Below, one piece after another: positions 22,996 to 30,686 of a stretch of 51,455 nucleotides of DNA; position 1 is the first letter of the stretch; each line of letters opens with the position of its first letter. Location: NCBI GenBank assembly GCA_002897895.1, contig BDSY01000078.1, positions 1 through 51,455 on the forward strand. The letters are read 5' to 3'. This DNA is from a bacterium BMS3Abin06. Lineage in GTDB: Bacteria > Nitrospirota > Thermodesulfovibrionia > UBA6902. The notes beneath the pieces were generated by a model. That model did not search any database. It worked only from the letters and a program-made list of their open reading frames with translations, and was not told the DNA's origin. The translations under genes were made by a program, and so were the position numbers.

Positions 22996-24561
22996 TCAGC
23001 CGTTGGATTTATCCTTCTCCCTTTCCATTATCCATTCTACTGCAGCGCTTAAATCTCCTGCTACATAAGACGCGCCGGTGCTTCCAGGAGATTGTGCTGC
23101 TAATAAAATTCCGGCAGCTCCTGCTTTTACGCCAAGCATTACGTCCGACTCTTTGTCACCTATTACATAAGAAGCCTTCAGGTTTATTCTGTGCTTGAAT
23201 CTTGCCAGGAGCGCCAGCAAAGGCTCGGGTTTTCTGCAGGGGCAGTGTTCATCCGGATGGTGAGGACAATAGTAAAAGTCATCTATTCCAAGTTCTTTCT
23301 GCAAATATGCGTTTGACTCCCTGACAAATTTTTCATCCACTATGCCTCTTCCAATGCCTGACTGATTTGTTATGCCGATGAGTTTAAAACCTGCATCTTT
23401 TAATTTCTGCAAACTTTTCTTTGCTCCGGGCAAAATTACGAGGTCATCAAAACTGTTTAAATAGTTCTTGTCTTCAATGATAGTCCCGTCTTTGTCCAGG
23501 AATATTGCCTTGTTGCACGCAAGGATTTCCCTGACAGCACTAAAAACTTCAGCTGCGGTAATTTCCGTCATGCATCTGACATGCCCTTCCGGACATTCTC
23601 TTTTCATGCATGGGGCGCAGGGCAAGTCTTTATTAATAATTTTATGCCCTTCTCCAAAGGGACCTGTTGCTGTCCTGTTAGTGGAGCCGAATATGGCGAC
23701 AACCGGCACGAGCAGGGCTGAAGCCACATGCATCAGGCCTGAGTCATTGCTTACAAAGGCATCACATTCAGCAATAAGGGCAGCGGCTTCCCTGAGTCCG
23801 GTCTTTCCGGACATCATCAATAAACGTTTTTTGAATTCCGGGTTTCGAGTTTCGAGTTTTCTATATATTTCATTGGCAATTTCAACCTCCGGCTGACTGC
23901 CGAATATAACAACTCTTCCGTTCAGCTCATTGATTATTCCGGAAATTAATTCAGCGAATCGCTCCGGCAGCCATCTTTTCGCTGACCCGTATGCCGCCCC
24001 AGGATTGATTCCGATGAGCGGGAGCCCGGTCTCCGGGAAATAAGACGAGAGCAGGTCTCTTGCATGCCCTCTTTCATCATCGGTTAAGTATATGTAAGGC
24101 TGTGTTTCTGCTGTTTTAATGCCCGCAGACTTGAGGAGGTTCAGATAGTAATAAACCTGATGTTGTTTAAGATTATACTTTGCCACAGGTATTGACTTTG
24201 TCAGAAGAAAACCCCGCCCGTCTCTTCTGTAACCAATTATTTCCGGGATTCCTGCGAGCCGTGAGATAAACGCGGCATCAAAGGCATTTTGAAGGAGTAT
24301 GGCAATATCGAACTTTTTTTTACGTAATGTTTTTGCAAGTCTGAGTTTCCCGGCAAAACCGTGGAAGTTGTCGCCATAAAGTATGATTTCGTCTATATCC
24401 GGACTCTCCTTAAAGATATCCGAAACCCATGGTTTCACTAACAGGCTTATGCGGGCATCGGGAAAGGCTTTGCGGACAGATCTTATGGAGGGCAGTGTAA
24501 GTACAGCGTCGCCAATCCAGTTTACTCCCCGTATCAGGATTTTTTGTGGTTGTTTGGACAC
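22996..24561 (-). CDS. Heptosyltransferase (GT9) fused to heptose-bisphosphate phosphatase
   Basis: The 521-residue protein combines two LPS-core enzymes. Residues 1-345 are a GT9 heptosyltransferase of WaaF type (begins KILIRGVNWIGDAVLTLPSIR; donor-binding region NDSGLMHVASAL and FGSTNRTATGP). Residues from about 350 are a HisB-like HAD phosphatase of GmhB type, with the nucleophile motif FLDKDGTI, GITNQSG and the zinc loop CPHHPDEHCPCRKP. GmhB removes the 1- or 7-phosphate of heptose bisphosphate on the way to ADP-heptose, which GT9 uses. A 7-bp repeat array (23840-23860) encodes part of an acidic/basic loop in the GT9 half. The two domains are normally separate genes. Confidence 0.9.
   Translation of the reverse strand: MSKQPQKILIRGVNWIGDAVLTLPSIRSVRKAFPDARISLLVKPWVSDIFKESPDIDEIILYGDNFHGFAGKLRLAKTLRKKKFDIAILLQNAFDAAFISRLAGIPEIIGYRRDGRGFLLTKSIPVAKYNLKQHQVYYYLNLLKSAGIKTAETQPYIYLTDDERGHARDLLSSYFPETGLPLIGINPGAAYGSAKRWLPERFAELISGIINELNGRVVIFGSQPEVEIANEIYRKLETRNPEFKKRLLMMSGKTGLREAAALIAECDAFVSNDSGLMHVASALLVPVVAIFGSTNRTATGPFGEGHKIINKDLPCAPCMKRECPEGHVRCMTEITAAEVFSAVREILACNKAIFLDKDGTIIEDKNYLNSFDDLVILPGAKKSLQKLKDAGFKLIGITNQSGIGRGIVDEKFVRESNAYLQKELGIDDFYYCPHHPDEHCPCRKPEPLLALLARFKHRINLKASYVIGDKESDVMLGVKAGAAGILLAAQSPGSTGASYVAGDLSAAVEWIMEREKDKSNG
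23840..23860. repeat. Heptanucleotide array inside the heptosyltransferase gene
   Basis: GGGTTTC, GAGTTTC and GAGTTTT run in register, preceded by a degenerate GAATTCC. On the coding strand they give KLETRNPEF, a loop in the second GT9 domain. Confidence 0.65.
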
Positions 24562-24585
24562 GCTGCAGAATTTGCGGAAATAATT

Positions 24586-27042
24586 TTACTTCTTTGTTTT
24601 TTTATTTTTGTTGTCATTATTGTTTTTCTTCTTTTTGTTGCTGTTGTTATTTTCCGGCTCTTTTTCACCTTTCAGGGCTTCTGAAAACTCTTTCAGTTTT
24701 TTTGCAACCAGGGAATTGAATGTCCCCTCAGGGTAAGTCCCGTCAGGCTGCAATTCTCCGGGGGGCATTCCTGTAAGAATTTCTATACCGTCCTCTATAT
24801 TGTCAATGGAATATATATTGAATTTACTGTTGGCAACAGCTTCAATTACTTCATTATTTAACATAAGGTGTATCAGGTTCCGCCGGGGGATAATTACGCC
24901 GTGTTGCCCGTTCAGACCGGAAAGCTTGCATACCTCGAAAAATCCTTCTATCTTTTCATTTACTCCCCCGATAGGCTGTACCTCCCCATGCTGGTTCATC
25001 GAGCCTGTTATGGCAAAGGACTGTTTAAGCGGGACCCCGGCTATGCTGCTCAACAGGGCATAGACCTCGGCGCATGTAGCGCTGTCGCCTTCGACCCCGC
25101 CGTATAACTGTTCAAATGTGAGAGACGCAGTAAGGCTGAGAGACTGCCTTACTGCATATTTCCCGCCGAGGTAAGCGGTAAGTATGAATATCGCCTTCTC
25201 ATGGATTTTGCCGCTCATCTTTGTCTCTCTCTCAATATTCACAATACCCGCTCTTCCCGCATAAGTCCTGGCTGTTATCCTTGAAGGCGTTCCAAACCGG
25301 TAATCTCCGAGATCAATTACTGAAAGCCCGTTGACCTGCCCGACAACAGCCCCCTCCGTATCAATAAGGATTGTCCCTTCCCGGGTGGCTTCGAGTATTT
25401 TCTGCTCTACCTTGTTGCAGCGATACTTTCTTTCTTCAAGCGCCTTATCAACATCTCCGGCTGTTACCATACTGTTTTTATTGAACCTTGACCAGTGATC
25501 GGCTTCTCTGAGGATATCGGCTATGTCACTGAATTTGGCTGATAACTTCCACTGGTGTTCGGCAAGTCTTGAACCGTATTCAATAACCTTTGCAACTGCA
25601 TCCCGGTCAAAAGGCTGGAGACCCCTTTCATCACATTTTGTCTTCACAAAACTGGCGTATTTGAGCATGGTTTCCGCATTTCTATCCATGCGGTTTTCAT
25701 AATCAGCCTTTACCTTGAACAGTTCTCTGTACTCCTCGTCAAGATTATATAGCAGATAATAAAGATAGGGGACTCCCGTCAATATTATTTTTACATTAAA
25801 CGGGATTGCTTCAGGCCTGAGTGTGACTGTTGAGATCAGGCGGTATTGCTCCCAGATGTCTTCTATTTTCATTTCCTTGTTTTTTATTGTTCTTTTAAGG
25901 GCATCGTAGGCAAAAATATTTTTAAGGAGCTCAAGGGCGTCTATAACAATATATCCGCCGTTTGCCTGTTGAAGGGAACCGGCTTTTATCATTGTGAAAT
26001 CCGTCATTGCCACACCATACTGCAGTTTGTGTTCAACTCTTCCAAAGAGATTGTAATAGGTTGGATTCGTTTCAACTACAACCGGGCTGCCTTTTAAATC
26101 CCGGTTGTTAACAAAGACATTAACGGAATACCTGACAAATGACGGCTCTGATTTCGGAGGTTTTACAAACGGAAGAGCCGGCGACTGTTCTTCCTGCGGC
26201 TTAAAATCTTCGAGGTGTTCAAGAATATCTTCTTTTACTTCTTCAAAGTAATCAGGGACCTCTGCATTGTCTTTATATTTGTTTTTTAATTCATCGATCC
26301 TGTGCCCTATGGAAGAGAGAGTAGCCTGGCGCTCAAGGTCTTTCATTATATCTTTAATTTTCTTTTCTTCTTCTCTTACAATTCTTATTACATCGTCAAG
26401 TCTTTCCTGGAGCTCTTTCCCTATGGCTTCGATCTTCTTTTTCACGCCCGGCTCAAGATTCTCATATTCTTCCTCAGTCAATGTTTCGCCCGTTGTCTTT
26501 ACAGGGACAAGAATGAGTCCGCTGACAGTCTTCCTCAATGTAAAGTCTTTTTTCTTTGCCTCCTTCTCAAGGTCCGTAAAATGTTTCTTTTGTTTTTGCT
26601 GGAAATCCTCGAGTATTTTGGTGCGCTGTTTTTCATACTCTTTTGATTCAAAGATTTTCGGGATCTCCTGCCGGAGGACCGTTATCAGCTCATCCATATC
26701 TTTTTGAAACGCGATGCCTGTTCCGGGGGGGAGGCTGAGCGCGCGGGGAACGTCCGTATTTTTGAAATTATAGACATAACACCAGTCATTAGGTACGGCT
26801 TCTTTCTTTGATTTTTCTTCCAGTATTGTTTTGATGGTGGTCAGTTTGCCTGTGCCGCTCTCACCGAGAATATATATATTGAATCCGTGGCTGTTTATAT
26901 CCAGCCCGAACTTTAAAGCACTCAACGCCCTTTTCTGCCCGATGGTTTCTGTCAGGGGAGTAATTTCATCTGTTGTCTTAAACGGTAATTCATCTGTTTC
27001 GCAGCAAAAGCAAAGTTCTTTTTTATTGACTTTTCTTATCAT
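24586..27042 (-). CDS. LonB-like ATP-dependent serine protease
   Basis: The 818-residue cytoplasmic protease has an AAA_32-type N-terminal domain, a long coiled-coil insertion (about 140-280), an ATPase/LonB middle region and a C-terminal Lon protease domain. The catalytic dyad is visible as Ser in GGVEGDSATCAE (about residue 655) and Lys in GGVNEKIEGFF (about 697). The Walker A motif GESGTGKL (about 58-65) has Leu where Thr or Ser usually binds Mg2+, though the next residues are TT. The C-terminus ends in an Asn/Lys-rich low-complexity tail (about 795-818). It lies 24 bp upstream of the heptosyltransferase fusion gene on the same strand. Substrates unknown. Confidence 0.9.
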   Translation of the reverse strand: MIRKVNKKELCFCCETDELPFKTTDEITPLTETIGQKRALSALKFGLDINSHGFNIYILGESGTGKLTTIKTILEEKSKKEAVPNDWCYVYNFKNTDVPRALSLPPGTGIAFQKDMDELITVLRQEIPKIFESKEYEKQRTKILEDFQQKQKKHFTDLEKEAKKKDFTLRKTVSGLILVPVKTTGETLTEEEYENLEPGVKKKIEAIGKELQERLDDVIRIVREEEKKIKDIMKDLERQATLSSIGHRIDELKNKYKDNAEVPDYFEEVKEDILEHLEDFKPQEEQSPALPFVKPPKSEPSFVRYSVNVFVNNRDLKGSPVVVETNPTYYNLFGRVEHKLQYGVAMTDFTMIKAGSLQQANGGYIVIDALELLKNIFAYDALKRTIKNKEMKIEDIWEQYRLISTVTLRPEAIPFNVKIILTGVPYLYYLLYNLDEEYRELFKVKADYENRMDRNAETMLKYASFVKTKCDERGLQPFDRDAVAKVIEYGSRLAEHQWKLSAKFSDIADILREADHWSRFNKNSMVTAGDVDKALEERKYRCNKVEQKILEATREGTILIDTEGAVVGQVNGLSVIDLGDYRFGTPSRITARTYAGRAGIVNIERETKMSGKIHEKAIFILTAYLGGKYAVRQSLSLTASLTFEQLYGGVEGDSATCAEVYALLSSIAGVPLKQSFAITGSMNQHGEVQPIGGVNEKIEGFFEVCKLSGLNGQHGVIIPRRNLIHLMLNNEVIEAVANSKFNIYSIDNIEDGIEILTGMPPGELQPDGTYPEGTFNSLVAKKLKEFSEALKGEKEPENNNSNKKKKNNNDNKNKKTKK

Positions 27043-27073
27043 ACGCCGACCTCCCGTTTTCAGTATGCAAATG

Positions 27074-27094
27074 CATGATACAGGATACAGGATT
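27074..27094. repeat. Heptanucleotide array between xer and the LonB-like gene
   Basis: CATGATA, CAGGATA, CAGGATT, followed by further diverged units. A related array (28027-28054) flanks the other side of the recombinase gene. Confidence 0.65.
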
Positions 27095-27143
27095 TAAAGT
27101 TCAAGATGCAAGAAAATTAAATAGTTGCACTTTAAAACCTCAT

Positions 27144-28019
27144 TCAGCCCCTGGGATGATGCTGTTTGTGGATTTTTTTCAGTCTCTCGGGCGTGACTTT
27201 AGTATATATCTGAGTTGTCGATATGTCCGTATGTCCGAGCATTTTCTGAAGCGCTCTTAAGTCTGCACCACCGTCCAGGAGGTGGCTCGCGAAACAGTGC
27301 CTGAGGGAATGAGGGGATATATTTGTTGACAATTGCGCTGAATATTGTTTTATTAATTGCCACAACCGTTGTCTTGTCATGGGTTTGCCGCCTTTTGCAA
27401 GAAACAGGAACCGGCTGTTTCTTTTCTTAAGGAGTTCAGGCCTTGATTCTTCAATGTATTTTTTTACTGTTTCCAGCGCTTTTTCGTTTACAGGAACCAC
27501 CCTCTCCTTTGAACCTTTCCCTGTTATAGTGATAAAACCCGCCTCAAAGTTTATGTCGCCCAATTTTATATTAATTGCTTCACTTGCCCTCAGGCCCGAG
27601 GAATAAATAATCTCAAGCATTGCCCTGTCCCGCAAGGAGAGCTTTTTGCCTTCCGGTTTTTTCAGCAATGTGGAGACCTCGTCTGTTCCAATGATTCTGG
27701 GAATACGTTTCCATCCCTTTGGAGTCAGGAGGTTTTCAATTGGATCTTCCCCTGTTATTCCTTCCATCAGCATAAATTTGCAGAGACCCCGCAGCGCGGC
27801 AATATTCCTTGCCAGAGTTGTGGCCTGATTCCCGGAATTACGAAGATGATTGATAAAGGAAAGAAGATCGCTTCTTGTAAAGTTTGTTATCTCTTTATTG
27901 CTTTCTTTAAGATAGCCTCTGAATTTCCGGATATCTCTCCTGTAGGCGTCCAGTGTGTTTGCCGCAAGCCCTTTTTCTACCGTCAGATAATTAAGAAATC
28001 TTTCTACCGGGTCTATCAT
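27144..28019 (-). CDS. XerC/XerD-family tyrosine recombinase
   Basis: The 291-residue protein resembles the recombinases that resolve chromosome dimers at dif. I start at ATG 28019 (MIDPVERFLNYLTVEKG), as an upstream in-frame ATG lies in repeat DNA. It has the SAM-like core-binding N-terminus (about 1-90) and the catalytic domain with Arg in SSGLRASE, Lys in GKGSKER, HSLRHCFASHLL (His, Arg), GHTDIST (His) and the nucleophilic Tyr in TQIYTKV. All residues are present and the length is normal for Xer. No attachment site or phage gene is adjacent, so a housekeeping role is more likely than an integrase. XerC versus XerD cannot be settled here. Confidence 0.92.
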   Translation of the reverse strand: MIDPVERFLNYLTVEKGLAANTLDAYRRDIRKFRGYLKESNKEITNFTRSDLLSFINHLRNSGNQATTLARNIAALRGLCKFMLMEGITGEDPIENLLTPKGWKRIPRIIGTDEVSTLLKKPEGKKLSLRDRAMLEIIYSSGLRASEAINIKLGDINFEAGFITITGKGSKERVVPVNEKALETVKKYIEESRPELLKKRNSRFLFLAKGGKPMTRQRLWQLIKQYSAQLSTNISPHSLRHCFASHLLDGGADLRALQKMLGHTDISTTQIYTKVTPERLKKIHKQHHPRG

Positions 28020-28026
28020 ATGTTTC

Positions 28027-28054
28027 AGGATACATAATACAGGATACATGATGC
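28027..28054. repeat. Heptanucleotide array upstream of the xer gene
   Basis: AGGATAC, ATAATAC, AGGATAC, ATGATGC in register. It overlaps the possible longer N-terminus of the recombinase and is related in sequence to 27074-27094. Confidence 0.7.
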
Positions 28055-28293
28055 AAGTTTATGTCGCTTCCGCAAATTCCACTTTAATAAGGTCTCTATT
28101 GCCGGGTTCAGTGCCTGAAAAGGTTGTAATTTCCCTGATTTTCATGCTATTTTAATTATACGAATCAAAAAGCAAATTCTTCCCATTTCTTATCATTTGT
28201 ACAGAGAGAATCGTATAGAGGAAACTTATCTTTATCAGGATTTCACTGCCCGGCTATCCTCTGATAATAAAATTTAGTAATATAACATCTTAA
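28055..28293. other. Divergent intergenic region between xer and the GT2 gene
   Basis: No gene, RNA or clear palindrome is visible. The 60 bp before the GT2 gene are AT-rich and may hold its promoter (TAATAA near 28264), but no good -35 was found. Confidence 0.3.
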
Positions 28294-28962
28294 ATGAAAA
28301 TAAGTATCGTAATTCCGACTAAAAACGAAGAAAGATCAATAAAAGAAATTATTGAACAGTGTAATCCGTATGGTGATGAGATTCTGGTAGTGGACGGCCA
28401 TTCAAGGGACTTAACAAGAGATATTGCTCAGGAAGCAGGGGCCAGGGTCGTTTTAGATAATCGAGGGGGGAAAGGTGACGGTCTCCGGGTAGGATTAAAA
28501 GAAGCTAAAGGCGATATTATAGTATTTATTGATGCTGACGGATCACATGATGCGAATGATATTCCTGAAATAATTCAGCCGATTATTGAAGGCAAGGCAG
28601 ACCTTGTGGTTGGATCCAGAATGCGCGGCGGCAGTGATGAGCTGCACGGCGATATAGGCAAGTTTATCAGGATTATCGGCAGTGACATTATTACTTTAAC
28701 TATAAATTACAGGTTTGGAGTCCGGCTGACTGATTCACAGAATGGATTCAGGGCAATCCGGAAAGATGTCGGACTGAAAATAGGACTGAAAGAAGATATC
28801 TTTACAATAGAGCAGGAGATGATCATGAAAACTTTAAAACATGGCTATAAAATAATGGAAATCCCTGCTCATGAATATTCCAGGAAATATGGTGATTCCA
28901 ATATAGTGGTCTGGAAGGTTGCTCATCGCTATGTATGGTGTTTGATAAAGAACCTGTTTTAG
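28294..28962 (+). CDS. GT2-family glycosyltransferase (dolichyl-phosphate mannose synthase-like)
   Basis: The 222-residue protein has the GT-A fold of family 2: VIPTKNEERSI at the N-terminus, VVDGHSRDLT, the DADGSH metal-binding motif (about residues 90-95) and LVVGSRMRGG. Length and motifs resemble DPM1/polyprenyl-phosphate sugar transferases that lack membrane segments. It probably moves a sugar from a nucleotide donor to a polyprenyl phosphate or a glycan. The radical SAM gene starts one base after its stop, so the two form an operon. Confidence 0.85.
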   Translation: MKISIVIPTKNEERSIKEIIEQCNPYGDEILVVDGHSRDLTRDIAQEAGARVVLDNRGGKGDGLRVGLKEAKGDIIVFIDADGSHDANDIPEIIQPIIEGKADLVVGSRMRGGSDELHGDIGKFIRIIGSDIITLTINYRFGVRLTDSQNGFRAIRKDVGLKIGLKEDIFTIEQEMIMKTLKHGYKIMEIPAHEYSRKYGDSNIVVWKVAHRYVWCLIKNLF

Positions 28963-28963
28963 C

Positions 28964-30400
28964 ATGAAAGTATTACTCATTAATCCCCCTGCCCCTGACA
29001 ATGAAGTCTGGGTCAGGGAGGGAAGATGCCAACAGTTTGATATATGGGGCTCACCTTTTCCTCCCCTAACGTTAGCTTATATTAAAACCGGGATTCGGGA
29101 TATCGCAGAGACTTTGCTTTTAGATCCTGCACCCGCAAGGTTATCCGGAAATACCCTGATGAACCGTATTGTTGCTTTCAATCCTGATATTATGTTGATG
29201 AGCGTAACTACCCCCACATTCAATAATGATTGCAACTGGTTCGCAAAGAAAGTAAAGGCATTACTGCCCGGGATAAAGATCGGGGCTGTCGGCATACATG
29301 TTACTGCATTGCCTGAAGAATCTTTAATTAAAACTCAATATCTCGACTTTGTTATCAAAGGTGAACCCGAAGCCGTTGTGAAAGAGCTGGTTTCAGCTAT
29401 TAAAGAAGGTGCTGACTTAAAAAAAATTCCGGGGATCGCTTATAGAAACGGCAGTGAAATAAGAGACAATCCATTGCCTGATTACCGGGATGATATTGAT
29501 TCCTATGGATTCCCCGACTGGAGTGATATCAGCTTCAACAATTATTTACTTCCGCTCAAAGAACGGCCGTTTTCTCTGATATCTTTTGCACGGGGTTGTC
29601 CTTATCCCTGTACTTTTTGTGCGGCCTCGACCTATTACGGCAAAAAACTGCGAAAACGCAAAATAAGCAGCCTGATAAGTGAAATAGAATATAATTTAAA
29701 ACTCGGCGTAAAAGATTTTTTATTCTGGACTGAATTAATAAGCAGCGACCTTGAATATTTAGACCGGTTTCTTGAGGCTGTTCTGGAAAAGGATTTACAT
29801 GAAAAGATTGACTGGGTATGCAACTCAAGGATTGATCGTTTAACTGAAGCTGTTCTCAAAAAGATGAAAAAGGCCGGGTGCTGGCAAATTGCATTTGGAC
29901 TGGAGTTCGGCACTGACAAGGCATTAAAACTGGCAAAAAAGGGTGGAGAGGCGAGTGTTGAGAAAGGGAGGGAAATCATTGCGCTTGTTGATAAGGCAGG
30001 TATAGCTGCAGACGGCCATTTTCTGATCGGGTATCCGGGTGAAACAGTGGAAGATATTAAAGCAACCGTTGATTATGCAGCGTCATTACCGTTAACGTTT
30101 GCTCATTTTTATATGGTTACTCCATTTCCCGGCTCAGAATTATATGATTTTTATATAGAGAGCAGGGGGGATGAGAATTCAGAGGATTTCTGGAATAATA
30201 TTGCTCAGCATAAATATGTGCTTACAGGCCATGGATTAACGGAAAAAGAAGTAAATCAGCATATGAGTATGGCATATCGCAAGTTTTATTTTTCTCCTTA
30301 CCGGGTGTATAAAATCAGCAGAGCGGCTCATGGTATCAGGGAAAAGATAAATCTGGTAAAAATCGGGGCATCCTTTATTGCCGGTATCCTGAAGAAATGA
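28964..30400 (+). CDS. B12-binding radical SAM protein
   Basis: The 478-residue protein has an N-terminal cobalamin-binding domain (about 1-140), a radical SAM domain with the 4Fe-4S motif CPYPCTFC (about 214-221), and a C-terminal helical extension. The layout is that of the BchE/HpnR/PhpK-type class B methyltransferase superfamily. Substrates in this superfamily range from lipids to natural products and cannot be read from sequence. It abuts a GT2 glycosyltransferase, which points to a glycolipid or polysaccharide modification. The start ATG at 28964 is one base from the GT2 stop. Confidence 0.85.
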   Translation: MKVLLINPPAPDNEVWVREGRCQQFDIWGSPFPPLTLAYIKTGIRDIAETLLLDPAPARLSGNTLMNRIVAFNPDIMLMSVTTPTFNNDCNWFAKKVKALLPGIKIGAVGIHVTALPEESLIKTQYLDFVIKGEPEAVVKELVSAIKEGADLKKIPGIAYRNGSEIRDNPLPDYRDDIDSYGFPDWSDISFNNYLLPLKERPFSLISFARGCPYPCTFCAASTYYGKKLRKRKISSLISEIEYNLKLGVKDFLFWTELISSDLEYLDRFLEAVLEKDLHEKIDWVCNSRIDRLTEAVLKKMKKAGCWQIAFGLEFGTDKALKLAKKGGEASVEKGREIIALVDKAGIAADGHFLIGYPGETVEDIKATVDYAASLPLTFAHFYMVTPFPGSELYDFYIESRGDENSEDFWNNIAQHKYVLTGHGLTEKEVNQHMSMAYRKFYFSPYRVYKISRAAHGIREKINLVKIGASFIAGILKK

Positions 30401-30428
30401 TTTTCAGTAAGCGTTCAACAGCACTATG

Positions 30429-30458
30429 CTGAAAAAGTAAGAGGGGATAACTTATAAT
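30429..30458 (+). promoter_or_regulatory. Possible sigma70 promoter for the DUF5989 gene
   Basis: CTGAAA at 30429-30434 and a perfect TATAAT at 30453-30458 are 18 bp apart, 70 bp upstream of the small gene. A perfect -10 with a partial -35 makes this the best promoter candidate in the window. Confidence 0.45.
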
Positions 30459-30527
30459 GTATTTAGCAGCAAAATCTTCAGATGAAGGATCAATTTTCGG
30501 CGCTTTAACAAATAAAGGAGAATATCA

Positions 30528-30686
30528 ATGAGTAAATTAGCAATTATCTCGGAATTCTGGGATTTCCTGAAAGCAAGGAAGAAATGGTGGCTGGCACCGA
30601 TTGTTATCTTTCTTGCCCTGCTTGGCGCATTGATTATATTTACAGAGGGTTCTGCCGTAGCGCCTTTCATCTATACGTTATTTTAG
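30528..30686 (+). CDS. DUF5989-family small membrane protein
   Basis: The 52-residue protein (MSKLAIISEFWDFLKARKKWW...) has one membrane segment (about 23-38) after a short amphipathic N-terminus. It matches the layout of DUF5989 proteins, which usually sit beside SxtJ-like proteins and NodU-type carbamoyltransferases. AAAGGAG lies 7 bases upstream of the start. Here the window's carbamoyltransferase is 26 kb away, and this copy follows a GT2/radical SAM pair. Its stop codon overlaps the stop of the convergent gene by four bases. Confidence 0.8.
   Translation: MSKLAIISEFWDFLKARKKWWLAPIVIFLALLGALIIFTEGSAVAPFIYTLF

Noticed and set aside
26267-26707. Plus-strand ORF of 146 codons, rich in Ser/Phe, opposite the LonB-like gene.
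   Set aside because: Its composition (Ser, Phe, Leu runs) is the complement of a Glu/Lys coiled coil, so it is a shadow.
27144-28019. Phage or island integrase.
   Set aside because: Length and motifs are those of Xer proteins, and no attachment site, tRNA or phage gene is adjacent.
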